Shown here piece after piece: positions 46,482 through 54,290 of a stretch of 64,000 nt of DNA. Source of the stretch: Ectobacillus funiculus (GTDB lineage Bacteria; Bacillota; Bacilli; Bacillales; Bacillaceae_G). The position numbers and the translations under genes were made by a program. Each line of letters starts with the position of its first letter. Within the stretch, counting starts at the first letter, position 1. The notes under the pieces are model-generated. The model was not told where the DNA came from, did not search any database, and saw only the letters and a program-made list of their open reading frames with translations. The stretch spans positions 181,557 through 245,556 of the forward strand of contig NZ_SCFM01000013.1 of the NCBI RefSeq assembly GCF_004138295.1. Direction: 5' to 3'.

Positions 46482-46853
46482 ATGGCATATTCTGTTCTAA
46501 GCAACTGTCCTGTTTGTAGCAATTCGCTACATATTACAAAATTACATTGTTCGCGTTGTCATACAACAATTGAAAATGAGTTTAAATTATCAAAGATTGC
46601 TTCTTTATCTTCAGAACAGCTTCAATTTGTCGAAACGTTTTTGATTTGTAGGGGCAATATTAAAGAAGTCGAAAAGGAACTTGGCATCTCTTATCCGACT
46701 GTGCGTGGGAAATTAAATGATATTATTACTGCGCTTGGGTATGACACAGAAACAGTGAAAAAAAATCAGCGTGATGAGAAAAAAATTGTTTCTATGTTAG
46801 AAAATGGTGAAATCACCGCAGAAGAAGCAATTCGATTACTAAAAAGTGAATAG
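46482..46853 (+). CDS. DUF2089 domain protein, YvlA-like
   Basis: Protein of 123 aa. Four cysteines (CPVCSN and CSRCHT, about residues 9-29) form a zinc ribbon, followed by a helix-turn-helix-like region (ELGISYPTVRGKLNDIITAL, about 72-91) and a C-terminal SHOCT-like helix pair (ENGEITAEEAIRLLK). This suggests a DNA-binding regulator of its own operon. It is similar to YvlA of B. subtilis. RBS GAAAGGAT; the next gene follows after 11 bp. Confidence 0.8.
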   Translation: MAYSVLSNCPVCSNSLHITKLHCSRCHTTIENEFKLSKIASLSSEQLQFVETFLICRGNIKEVEKELGISYPTVRGKLNDIITALGYDTETVKKNQRDEKKIVSMLENGEITAEEAIRLLKSE

Positions 46854-46864
46854 GGGGAGTTCAA

Positions 46865-47242
46865 ATGAAAGAAGAGATTTCAAAGGTACTAACGATGGTA
46901 CAAGAAGGAAAAATAGATTCTGATAAAGCAGCTGAGCTGATCCATGTGCTGAAGGAAAAAGAATTACCCCGTGCAATGTCTGCTTCGTATTTAGATAAAA
47001 CCTTAAAAATACGTGTCGTTTCGAAGGAGCACGACAACGTAAACGTAAATGTACCGATTAAACTGGTGAAAGCTGTGTTAAAAGCGGGCCATGGTATTGC
47101 GCTAAACGTGCCGCAAGCAGAGAAATATGTAAAAGATTTAGATATTGATTTATTAATCGATGCAATTGAAAATGAATTAGACGGCCAGATTGTCGATATT
47201 CAATCAGCTAATGGTGATACTGTAGCTGTTGTTATTGAATAG
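46865..47242 (+). CDS. SHOCT-like domain protein (YvlB N-terminal type)
   Basis: Protein of 125 aa. The first ~35 residues (KVLTMVQEGKIDSDKAAELI) form the SHOCT-like helical motif found at the start of YvlB/LiaX-type envelope-stress proteins. The remainder (about 45-125) resembles the small alpha/beta module that follows it. It lacks the DUF4097 beta-helix. Function unknown; an association with envelope stress is possible from its relatives. RBS AGGGGGAG. Confidence 0.65.
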   Translation: MKEEISKVLTMVQEGKIDSDKAAELIHVLKEKELPRAMSASYLDKTLKIRVVSKEHDNVNVNVPIKLVKAVLKAGHGIALNVPQAEKYVKDLDIDLLIDAIENELDGQIVDIQSANGDTVAVVIE

Positions 47243-47250
47243 GTTTTTCG

Positions 47251-47541
47251 ATGATGACAGTCAAAATTAAAACAAATCAGAGCCGCAGATTTACGATTCC
47301 GGTTCCATATAGTTTTCTATATGTTTTTAGCTCTTTGCTGTCTTCTAAATTCCTTTGGAGGCAGGTAGATATGTGGATACGGCATCAGTTAGGGCGCACA
47401 GACTTTTCTATCGCACCTTTGGATGCAACGGTGATAAAGCGCTTTCTGAGCGTAGTAATTACAGAGTTAAAGCAACAAAGAGGTCTTGTGATTGTTGATG
47501 TAACATTACAAGATGGTACCCAGGTGATGATAAGATTATAG
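47251..47541 (+). CDS. Hypothetical protein in the DUF2089 operon
   Basis: Basic protein of 96 aa. Residues about 30-96 (SSKFLWRQVDMWIRHQ ... LVIVDVTLQDGTQVMIRL) resemble the second half of the preceding protein, so the two may share a fold, with this copy lacking the SHOCT motif. No ribosome binding site is obvious; it starts 8 bp after the previous stop and may depend on coupling. Function unknown. Confidence 0.6.
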   Translation: MMTVKIKTNQSRRFTIPVPYSFLYVFSSLLSSKFLWRQVDMWIRHQLGRTDFSIAPLDATVIKRFLSVVITELKQQRGLVIVDVTLQDGTQVMIRL

Positions 47542-47547
47542 GGACTA

Positions 47548-47600
47548 TAAGAAGAGGGGGAAGCAGCGAATGATTTTGCCGCTCCCCCTCTTCTTACATT
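47548..47600. terminator. Bidirectional terminator between the DUF2089 operon and the GNAT gene
   Basis: TAAGAAGAGGGGGA (47548-47561) and TCCCCCTCTTCTTA (47583-47596), a perfect 14-bp stem between convergent genes. Confidence 0.85.
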
Positions 47601-47611
47601 TATCTCTTTTA

Positions 47612-48283
47612 TTATAACGGCAGCAACGCAATTGTTTCCTTTGCTTCTAGCTTCTCTACCATCTCATACCAAGACTGCGGTTTGTTTGGCAATACGGTAT
47701 AATAGCGTCTTAAAAATTGGACAATGAGTTCTGATGCAATGTGCGTTGTTTCTTTTTGCATCGGCAGGAAGCAAAGGTCTAATCCTTCAACTGCCTCGCC
47801 ATCATTATTCCAAGACGGATGAATATAAGAGAAATCCAGACGTTTGTAGCCCAGGTGAGATAACACCTCACGGCGAACATACGGGTCCATTGGCTTCACG
47901 CCGCCAAATTCATGATGCTCCACCCGATATGGATCATAAATTTCAGCGAACATGCCGTAGAGCTTTTTACCATTCCCTGCAGCTAATGCAAGTAAATCTT
48001 CACGGCGGTTTTCAGCTAAAAATGGGCCAATACCAAGCCCTGCTTGACCAATGATGGTAAAGTCTGTCATTGCTACGTTGAAATCCTCATAATAGCGGTA
48101 TTCTGTCGCGCCAACAACTTTATCTTCATGAACCGCTACAAATACGCGAATGCCCGGATCCTCTAAAGGTTCCTTCCATAAGTCAAACTCTAATACTTCC
48201 TCAGGAGGAAATACGTTTTGCATGAGTTCGTGCATTTGTTTAAATAACGGGTCTTGTATGCTTGTAATTCTTTTATACTCCAT
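47612..48283 (-). CDS. GNAT family N-acetyltransferase
   Basis: Acetyl-CoA-dependent transferase of 223 aa. The N-terminal half (FVAVHEDKVVGATEYRYYED) is typical, but the classical Q/R-x-x-G-x-G/A acetyl-CoA loop is poorly conserved (GIGPFLAENRRED), so the substrate and even activity are uncertain. RBS AAAGGAG. It lies downstream of a nitrilase-family gene on the same strand, with a family A repeat between. GNAT and nitrilase domains are known as fusions in some bacteria, so a functional pairing is possible. Confidence 0.78.
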   Translation of the reverse strand: MEYKRITSIQDPLFKQMHELMQNVFPPEEVLEFDLWKEPLEDPGIRVFVAVHEDKVVGATEYRYYEDFNVAMTDFTIIGQAGLGIGPFLAENRREDLLALAAGNGKKLYGMFAEIYDPYRVEHHEFGGVKPMDPYVRREVLSHLGYKRLDFSYIHPSWNNDGEAVEGLDLCFLPMQKETTHIASELIVQFLRRYYTVLPNKPQSWYEMVEKLEAKETIALLPL

Positions 48284-48303
48284 ATGTGACGCTCCTTTTT
48301 TTT

Positions 48304-48416
48304 ATATTTTAAGAAAGAAATTTTTAGCGAGCAATGAATTCGACGTAGTAGAGAATGTTAGGAGTAAAGTATAAGTACAGCTACGTCTCTGTCTTTGCTC
48401 ATAGGCAAGTTTTCTT
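48304..48416 (+). repeat. Family A intergenic repeat, copy 13
   Basis: Divergent copy (ATTTTAAGAAAGAAATTTTTAG ends) with right arm TAAAGTATAAGTACAG, its terminal hairpin lost. It lies against the direction of the hydrolase/GNAT pair and fills the gap between them. Confidence 0.72.
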
Positions 48417-48418
48417 CA

Positions 48419-49276
48419 CTATTTCCAATCTGTATAGAGGTCGGTACGGCGGTCGCGCCATGTTGTGACAGAGCCGCTTTCCCTCACCTGATAAAGAAGC
48501 TCCAAGTCTAGGTCTGCTGTGACAATCATATCGTGGTTGAGCTCCCCTTCAACTAAAATGCCGCGCGGCGGGAACGGGATGTCATTTGGCGTAAGTACGG
48601 CTGCCTGACCGAAGTTTGCTCTCATAAAGTCTACGGTTGGAAGGGAACCGACCGTACCTGTTGTCACGACATATACTTGATTTTCGATTGTTCTCGCATG
48701 GCTTGTGTAACGAACGCGGTGGAAGCCGTGACGGTCATCTGTGCAGGAAGGGCAGAAAATAACATCAGCACCTTTTGCTTTTGCCATCCGTACGATTTCC
48801 GGGAATTCGATGTCGTAGCACGTTAGCATTGCGATTGTTCCTTTATCTGTTTCAAATACCTGGAGGCCATCTCCAGGTGCCATATTCCATTCGTTTACTT
48901 CAGTTGGTGTGATATGCAGCTTTGCTTGCTCCGCCACTCTGCCATCTGGGTAAAATAAATGGGCAACATTGTATAATTTATCACCTTTGCGCACAACATG
49001 TGTGCCGCCAATAATATGCATGCCTGTTTGTTTTGCGAGCTTGATAAACAACTCTCGGTATTGTTCGGTAAAATCGGGCAGATCTTCTATCGTCAGAGCC
49101 TTTTTATTTTCATTGCCGATGGACATAAGCTGTGTTGTGAAAAATTCTGGGAATAAAACAAAATCAGCGCTAAATTCCTCGGCCGTTTTTATATAATGCT
49201 CGACTTGCTCTGCAAACTCGTCGAAGGATTGGATTGTATGAAGATGATATTGAATTGCTGAGACTCTAAGTTTCAT
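48419..49276 (-). CDS. Carbon-nitrogen hydrolase (nitrilase superfamily)
   Basis: Amidase-type enzyme of 285 aa with the catalytic triad visible: E in LFPEFFTTQ (about E46), K in AKLHITPTE (about K121) and C in LTCYDIEFPE (about C155). It cleaves amide or nitrile bonds of a small substrate that I cannot identify. The ATG at 49276 has AAGGAGGAA upstream; upstream in-frame codons are not coding. It is followed by the GNAT gene. Confidence 0.85.
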   Translation of the reverse strand: MKLRVSAIQYHLHTIQSFDEFAEQVEHYIKTAEEFSADFVLFPEFFTTQLMSIGNENKKALTIEDLPDFTEQYRELFIKLAKQTGMHIIGGTHVVRKGDKLYNVAHLFYPDGRVAEQAKLHITPTEVNEWNMAPGDGLQVFETDKGTIAMLTCYDIEFPEIVRMAKAKGADVIFCPSCTDDRHGFHRVRYTSHARTIENQVYVVTTGTVGSLPTVDFMRANFGQAAVLTPNDIPFPPRGILVEGELNHDMIVTADLDLELLYQVRESGSVTTWRDRRTDLYTDWK

Positions 49277-49527
49277 AAGTTCTTCCTCCTTGATAGTTAG
49301 GAATGAATGTATTGTCTTGCTCATAAGAATGCTACTGTTATTATTGGCCAAACGAATCTCTTCTGCAAGTACGCACTTGTAGGTTACATAGTGTAAAAAT
49401 TTATACTAAGGAAAGCAGGTTGGCTTGAGGAATTGTATGTAAATTAAGCTTCTCGAATATCTAGGGCAGGATATAAAAAAATAAGTTACAGCCCGTGTAA
49501 AGGACGGGTGCAACTATTTGTTTTTAT
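49277..49527. other. Gene-free stretch with an orphan hairpin
   Basis: No gene seen. It holds the minus-strand hydrolase promoter region and an orphan terminator-like hairpin CCCGT/ACGGG with flanking pairing (about 49486-49516) followed by T-rich DNA, with no plus-strand gene before it. Confidence 0.45.
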
Positions 49528-49659
49528 ACTTTAAGAAAACATAAATTCTCGGCTAGAAGCGAGTTCGACGCAGCAGGAAATTTTTAGAATAAAGTAAAGT
49601 GCAACTATGCTTCTGTTTTCGCCCAAGAGAAGGGCTTGTCAATCGGCGGGTTTTCTTTA
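49528..49659 (+). repeat. Family A intergenic repeat, copy 14
   Basis: Full-length copy (ACTTTAAGAAAACATAAAT to TTTTCTTTA). Its last bases include the stop codon of the HxlR gene on the other strand. Confidence 0.85.
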
Positions 49660-50028
49660 TGTAGCTGAATCGCTGGCTGTACCGTGCTGCGCAACCTGTC
49701 CCCCGAAAGTCTCCATATAGTTCTTACCCCATTCATACATCGAGTCAAGAATTGGCATAAGGCTTTCCCCTTGCTTTGTGAGGGAGTATTCTACCTTTGG
49801 AGGAACAACTGGATAGACCTCACGATGAATAATCATATCCTCTTCTAATTCCCGCAATTGATTCACAAGCATGCGCTGTGTGATGCCGGGGATGAGTGCT
49901 TTTAGCTCGCCGAATCGCTTCGTACCGCTTTTTCCTAAGTGCCATAAAATGAGCATTTTCCATTTTCCGCCGATAATCGCGAGCGTTAATTCTTTTTCAC
50001 AGTTAAAGCTTTCATCAATATGTGCCAC
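49657..50028 (-). CDS. HxlR family regulator (YodB/CatR-like)
   Basis: Winged-helix regulator of 123 aa ([20 protein letters not shown], about residues 16-35). The single N-terminal cysteine in FNCEKEL (about C10) is in the position of the quinone-sensing Cys of YodB. The gene is divergent from namA, whose product reduces enones and quinone-like compounds, so electrophile sensing is a sensible model. The GTG at 50028 is the best start (GAGGTG 6 bp upstream). The intergenic region carries repeated AGTATAC/AAGTATG motifs that may be its operator. Confidence 0.86.
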   Translation of the reverse strand: MAHIDESFNCEKELTLAIIGGKWKMLILWHLGKSGTKRFGELKALIPGITQRMLVNQLRELEEDMIIHREVYPVVPPKVEYSLTKQGESLMPILDSMYEWGKNYMETFGGQVAQHGTASDSAT

Positions 50029-50264
50029 GTATTTCACCTCTTATCTAGTATACATGACAGTATACTTTTTATCATTATCATACCTCAAAGTATGTAGTTA
50101 CTGCAGCGGATAGGGCTATGCAGCGGTACTACGGGCAGAATTTTATCTTCCTGATTTGAATCATGGTAGTATGGATAATATGTATTACAGCAACCTTTCA
50201 CGGAGGCAGCAGGGCTGTTTCCGGCTCTGGAAGGGAAGAGAGGATAAAGAAAGGAAGAGTGTTG

Positions 50265-51287
50265 ATGAGAAACCTATTTACTCCGTTTTCCTACAAAAGC
50301 TTAGAGCTAAAAAACAGAATCGTAATGCCGCCGATGTGTCAATATTCTGTGACGAATAAGGATGGCAAGCCAAATGACTGGCATTTGATTCATTATACGA
50401 GCCGCGCCATTGGAGGAGCTGGTCTAATTATTATGGAAATGACAGATATAGAGCCAGACGGCAGACTGACTGAATTTGACCTTGGAATTTGGTCAGATGA
50501 TCATGTGCCGGCATTTCAAAGAGTGATTGATGCTATGCATGCTCATGGTACAAAAGTTGGGATTCAAATTGCGCATTCGGGACGTAAGGCTGAACATATA
50601 CATACTCCTGTTGCCCCATCTGCCATTCGTTTTAATGAGAGATACGGTGTGCCGCGCGAATTGACAACAGATGAAGTAAAGCAACTGGTTGAAAAATTTC
50701 GCGATGGAGTCCGACGTGCGGTGCAGGCTGGTGTTGATACAGTAGAAATTCATGGTGCGCACGGTTATCTTATTCATCAATTCCATTCTCCGTTAACAAA
50801 TAAACGAAGTGATGAATACGGAAAAGACTTGTCTAGGTTCGGGGTAGAGGTAATTGAAGCAGCTAAATCAGAGATGCCATCCAATATGCCGCTTATTTTC
50901 CGGGTATCTGGTGTTGAATATGTTGAGGGTGGCTATGGTATTGACTATATTGCGGAAATATGTAAAAACTATCAAAAGGCTGGAGCAGACATATTCCATG
51001 TGTCATCCGGAGGAGAAGGCCCAATTGGCTCAGGCGGCAGCCCGGGTATTCACCCAGGCTATCAGGTGCCGTTTGCAAGAGAGCTGAAGCAACAGCTCGA
51101 TTGTCCGGTCATTGCAGTTGGAAATTTGGACGATCCGTTTGTAGCCGAAGCTGCACTAGGAAATGGCGAGGCAGATCTTATCGCTGTAGGTCGCGGTATG
51201 CTGCATGATCCATATTGGGCGCTTCACGCAGCAGAAACATTAAAGGAAGAGCCGGAAGTGCCAACTCAGTATTTACGGGCATTTTAA
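50265..51287 (+). CDS. namA: NADPH dehydrogenase NamA (old yellow enzyme)
   Basis: FMN enzyme of 340 aa, ene-reductase of the YqjM class that reduces alpha,beta-unsaturated carbonyls and nitro compounds. Class-defining residues: C in MPPMCQYS (about C25), H-x-x-H in IHGAHGYLIHQF (about 163-174) and the phosphate site VGRGML (about 306-311). ATG 50265 with RBS AAAGGAAGAG. Divergent from an HxlR regulator, probably its repressor. Complete. Confidence 0.93.
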   Translation: MRNLFTPFSYKSLELKNRIVMPPMCQYSVTNKDGKPNDWHLIHYTSRAIGGAGLIIMEMTDIEPDGRLTEFDLGIWSDDHVPAFQRVIDAMHAHGTKVGIQIAHSGRKAEHIHTPVAPSAIRFNERYGVPRELTTDEVKQLVEKFRDGVRRAVQAGVDTVEIHGAHGYLIHQFHSPLTNKRSDEYGKDLSRFGVEVIEAAKSEMPSNMPLIFRVSGVEYVEGGYGIDYIAEICKNYQKAGADIFHVSSGGEGPIGSGGSPGIHPGYQVPFARELKQQLDCPVIAVGNLDDPFVAEAALGNGEADLIAVGRGMLHDPYWALHAAETLKEEPEVPTQYLRAF

Positions 51288-51297
51288 TTCTTTTCCT

Positions 51298-51328
51298 AAG
51301 AATCCCTTGTTTTATGCAAGGGATTCTT
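51298..51328 (+). terminator. namA terminator
   Basis: AAGAATCCCTTG (51298-51309) with CAAGGGATTCTT (51317-51328), a perfect 12-bp stem. Confidence 0.85.
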
Positions 51329-51425
51329 GTATAAATATCTGCTCTCATCTGTAAAATAACTCTTATTACAAAAAGAAAGGCTTTCTTGTGTGTAGTTCAC
51401 TCTATTATCGACGTAAGCAATCGTA

Positions 51426-51460
51426 TTGACTTTTGAAACTGTATCAATTATGATTACAGT
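51426..51460 (+). promoter_or_regulatory. rrf2 promoter and dyad operator
   Basis: TTGACT (51426-51431), 17 bp, TATGAT (51449-51454). The dyad ACTGTATCA/TGATTACAGT (51438-51460) covers the -10, which suits autorepression by the Rrf2 protein. Confidence 0.75.
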
Positions 51461-51487
51461 AAGAAATTTGAGAAGGGCGTGGGTTAG

Positions 51488-51907
51488 ATGAACAGTGAAT
51501 TTACAATTGCAGTACACAGCCTTGTTTATTTAGCCTATTTACCTGATCATATGGCGAGCAGCGAGATGCTTGCGGAAAATGTTTGTACGCATCCAGCGCG
51601 TATTCGTAAGATTATGAGCAGCTTGCGTAGAAGTGGATTTGTGAAGACGAAGGAAGGGATTCGCGGCGGTTATATGCTGAATTGTCGTCCTGAGGATACG
51701 ACCTTAGCACAAATTTATCACGCGGTCTCATACGGAACATTAAAGCCGAGCTGGTGTACAGGAAATCCGGAGCAGCCTTGTCTTGTTTCAGCGAATATTC
51801 AAACTGTAATGGATGGGATTTTCCATGATGCAGAAATGTATTTAGAAGCGTATCTCGGGAATATTACAATTGAATCCGTTTTAAAGAAGATTAAAAAATG
51901 TCCATAG
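51488..51907 (+). CDS. Rrf2 family transcriptional regulator
   Basis: Regulator of 139 aa. The winged helix spans about residues 5-70 (SEMLAENVCTHPARIRKIM and GIRGGYMLNC). Four or five cysteines are present (C31, the pair in SWCTGNPEQPC, and C138), but the spacing does not match the C-x8-C-x5-C iron-sulphur pattern of NsrR or IscR. It resembles the YwnA group, for which thiol or other redox sensing is possible. A dyad at its own promoter and two TGTAAC(T)7 repeats downstream may be its targets. Confidence 0.85.
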   Translation: MNSEFTIAVHSLVYLAYLPDHMASSEMLAENVCTHPARIRKIMSSLRRSGFVKTKEGIRGGYMLNCRPEDTTLAQIYHAVSYGTLKPSWCTGNPEQPCLVSANIQTVMDGIFHDAEMYLEAYLGNITIESVLKKIKKCP

Positions 51908-51926
51908 TGTTTTTGTTTATTTGAAA

Positions 51927-51945
51927 TGTAACTTTTTTTATTACA
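51927..51945. promoter_or_regulatory. 19-bp dyad repeat 1
   Basis: TGTAACTTTTTTTATTACA, with TGTAA/TTACA ends. A nearly identical sequence lies at 52057. It shares the TGTA...TACA ends with the rrf2 operator, so it may bind the same protein. Confidence 0.5.
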
Positions 51946-52056
51946 GATGTTCTGCATACCTTTTTTAATAAAGATTGTTCTGGCGACATGACCTGCTTCA
52001 GGTAGTGACATCCCTTGCGGAGGAAAAAATAGTTTATGATTCTTTTTTAGATAAAC

Positions 52057-52075
52057 TGTAACTTTTTTTATAACA
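52057..52075. promoter_or_regulatory. 19-bp dyad repeat 2
   Basis: TGTAACTTTTTTTATAACA differs at one base from repeat 1 and lies 22 bp before the next gene. The 130-bp spacing would allow looping. Confidence 0.5.
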
Positions 52076-52097
52076 TTTGAGATGGCGGTGAATAAAC

Positions 52098-52493
52098 ATG
52101 TTAACAAATGGAAAATCACGATTAGAAATAGGGGATTGGGTAAGGGGGAAGTCAGGTGATGGTGAGCTGCTGCACGGCTATATTGAGAGTGTAGATTCCT
52201 TACAAGATATCGTAAAGGTACACGTTGTGGCATGTGATAATAAAGAAACGGTTGGAAAAACAATTCGGTTGCCTCGCAAATGGCTAGAAAAACTACCAGC
52301 TCCTGCTATGGATCGGGAAGGATATATTCTTTCGCTTATCGACCTAGCATTGGAAACAAGGGATAAGCAATGGTTTCTGGAGTTGTGTGAAACCTTAACC
52401 GTTTTACAAACACACACAAAGGAAAGTGATGCAGGGCGAAGAAGGAACTCTGCTCCGAACGATAGACTCAGGGTATCCGGCATCTTGGAATGA
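52098..52493 (+). CDS. IDEAL-domain-like protein with KOW/SH3-like N-terminus
   Basis: Protein of 131 aa. Residues about 8-55 (SRLEIGDWVRGKSGDGELLHG) look like a small beta-barrel, and about 78-100 (ILSLIDLALETRDKQWFLEL) matches the IDEAL pattern. The C-terminus is hydrophilic. The function is unknown; IDEAL proteins often act by binding a partner. GAGATGGCGGTG lies upstream as a weak ribosome binding site. Confidence 0.6.
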   Translation: MLTNGKSRLEIGDWVRGKSGDGELLHGYIESVDSLQDIVKVHVVACDNKETVGKTIRLPRKWLEKLPAPAMDREGYILSLIDLALETRDKQWFLELCETLTVLQTHTKESDAGRRRNSAPNDRLRVSGILE

Positions 52494-52586
52494 CAGGAGA
52501 AGAATCGAAGGAGACTATGGTTAGGGAGAAGAGTATGCCTTTAGCCAATGCGTTTTTAAGAAAATAACAAACGGGAGTGAAATAAT

Positions 52587-52901
52587 ATGGCGATTCAACA
52601 TATAACAGATCAAGGCTTCGATGCTTCAGTAAGTGAAGGGGTAACCCTCGTAGATTTTTGGGCACCTTGGTGCGGACCGTGCCGCATGATTGCGCCGGTA
52701 TTAGAGGAGATCGATACAGAAATTGGCGGTCAAGTGCAGATTGTAAAAATGAATGTGGATGAACAGCAAATTACACCAACGAAATTTGGAATTATGAGCA
52801 TTCCGACGCTTCTTCTTTTTAAAGATGGAGAGGTTGTAGAGACGATTAGCGGTTATCAGCCAAAGGAAGCATTAACAGAAGTTATTTCTCAACATCTATA
52901 A
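52587..52901 (+). CDS. trxA: Thioredoxin
   Basis: Disulfide reductase of 104 aa with active site WCGPC (about residues 28-32) in [11 protein letters not shown] and the cis-Pro in [11 protein letters not shown] (about 73). Starts [13 protein letters not shown]; no signal peptide, so cytoplasmic. RBS GGGAGTG. Because the essential trxA of Bacillus normally lies elsewhere, this may be a second thioredoxin. It is adjacent to possible redox-related rrf2 and namA genes. Confidence 0.94.
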   Translation: MAIQHITDQGFDASVSEGVTLVDFWAPWCGPCRMIAPVLEEIDTEIGGQVQIVKMNVDEQQITPTKFGIMSIPTLLLFKDGEVVETISGYQPKEALTEVISQHL

Positions 52902-52905
52902 GAGC

Positions 52906-52941
52906 ATCCCTCCTGTGTTTCATCATAGGAGGGATTTTTTT
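52906..52941 (+). terminator. trxA terminator
   Basis: ATCCCTCCT (52906-52914) with AGGAGGGAT (52927-52935) followed by a T run. Confidence 0.9.
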
Positions 52942-52942
52942 G

Positions 52943-53064
52943 TGCTTTAAGAACGTATAAATTTTCGGCTAGAAGCGAATTCGACGTAGCAGGAATTTAG
53001 AAATAGTGTAAGTGCAGCTACGCCTCTGTCTTTGTCAAAATCTCGCTAGTCGGTGAGTTTTCTC
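52943..53064 (+). repeat. Family A intergenic repeat, copy 15
   Basis: GCTTTAAGAACGTATAAAT to GTCGGTGAGTTTTCT, with an altered last hairpin (CTCGC-TAGT-CGGTGAG). Confidence 0.8.
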
Positions 53065-53081
53065 CATTTCACCATCTTCTA

Positions 53082-53131
53082 TGTTAGAAAATCTAACCTA
53101 TCAATAGACGATACGTGATGGATTGTATACA
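53082..53131 (+). promoter_or_regulatory. TnrA-like box and promoter of the purine operon
   Basis: TGTTAGAAAATCTAACC (53082-53098) matches the TnrA/GlnR consensus at all fixed positions except the last base. A -10 TATACA is at 53126-53131, which puts the box about 48 bp upstream of the start, as at the nas operon. Confidence 0.75.
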
Positions 53132-53200
53132 GTAGGTAAAAAGTGGTAGGCAGTATTGTAATTCTAGGGGTGGATGGATCTTTTGAAAGGGGAGTCGTTC

Positions 53201-54229
53201 ATGGAAGGAATGCACCGAATTCTCGATATTGGCGTATGTGAACAAGATGTATTGGCAACGGTTATTCATGTGGACGGTTCCGCTTATAGAAGAGAAGGAG
53301 CGTGTATGCTGTTTCGGGAAGATGGAACACAAATTGGTTTGTTGAGCGCCGGTTGCTTAGAAGCTGATGTGGCTGCTCGTGTGCATGATTTACGAAGGAA
53401 AGGGGTATCCGAAACGATTGTATTTGATATGCGGGTGGAGGATGATCTTTCCTGGGGGCAGGGAGCTGGATGTAACGGAGCGGTGCATGTACTTCTTGAG
53501 CTGGTGGATGAGCGCTTGCAACAGCATTTAAAAACGCTAAAGCTGTATCTTGATCAAGGAATCGAAGTGACAATCCTCAAGAAACTGAACGATATTGGAG
53601 CTGTTTCGGATTATCTGTTTTTGGCTGGTCGGCATACATTTGGCGAATGGTCTGGGCATGTGCCGGAGGAAGTCGAATATTATATGAATGAAAGAAGTAA
53701 AAAAAGCGGTATGTTTTTTGTTTCAGGGCTATCCGCATATATATATGTTCATACCATTTGGCCGAAATCACGTGTTATTGTATTTGGGGCAGGGATGGAT
53801 GCGATACCATTAGTAAAGCTCGCAGCTCAGAGCGGTTTTTCTACCGTTGTTTCAGATTGGCGGCCCGCACTGTGCAGCCGTGCAAACTTTCCTGAAGCTG
53901 ATGAGCTGATTGTCGCGTTTCCTGAAGAAGCCTTTCAACGCATACGGTTTACTCCTCGTGATTTTATACTTATCTTAACTCATCAATTTCAGCGCGATCA
54001 ACAAGTGCTGCGGTATCTTCTAACGAAGGCTGTACGGTATATAGGTGTATTGGGATCAAATCTGCGTACGCAGCGTTTGCTTGGCGGGAGTGCTATACCT
54101 CCTATTGTCAAAAGTCCAGTTGGGTTGTCAATTGGTGCTGATGGGCCAGAGGAAATTGCGGTAAGCATTGTTGCGGAACTGATTTCCCTCCAGCGGTCAG
54201 ATTGCCAAAAAAGAATGGTGCTTTCATAA
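53201..54229 (+). CDS. pucA: XdhC/CoxI-type xanthine dehydrogenase maturation protein (PucA)
   Basis: Protein of 342 aa with an N-terminal XdhC/CoxI domain (VIHVDGSAYRREGACMLF and LSAGCLEADV, about residues 25-60) and a C-terminal Rossmann-like domain (VIVFGAGMDAIPLVKLA, about 185-201). These proteins protect the molybdenum cofactor and insert it, in sulfurated form, into xanthine dehydrogenase. In B. subtilis this is pucA, the first gene of the puc operon. ATG 53201 with AAAGGGGAG; the earlier in-frame ATG is out of range. Confidence 0.87.
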   Translation: MEGMHRILDIGVCEQDVLATVIHVDGSAYRREGACMLFREDGTQIGLLSAGCLEADVAARVHDLRRKGVSETIVFDMRVEDDLSWGQGAGCNGAVHVLLELVDERLQQHLKTLKLYLDQGIEVTILKKLNDIGAVSDYLFLAGRHTFGEWSGHVPEEVEYYMNERSKKSGMFFVSGLSAYIYVHTIWPKSRVIVFGAGMDAIPLVKLAAQSGFSTVVSDWRPALCSRANFPEADELIVAFPEEAFQRIRFTPRDFILILTHQFQRDQQVLRYLLTKAVRYIGVLGSNLRTQRLLGGSAIPPIVKSPVGLSIGADGPEEIAVSIVAELISLQRSDCQKRMVLS

Positions 54230-54290
54230 CAGAAGAAATGCAGCCTTGATACAAGGGTTGGATATGAATCTATGAAAGGGGCGAACATGT

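Noticed and set aside
50163..50264. N-terminal extension of NamA
   Set aside because: The family starts at MRNLFTPF, and the ATG at 50265 has the ribosome binding site.
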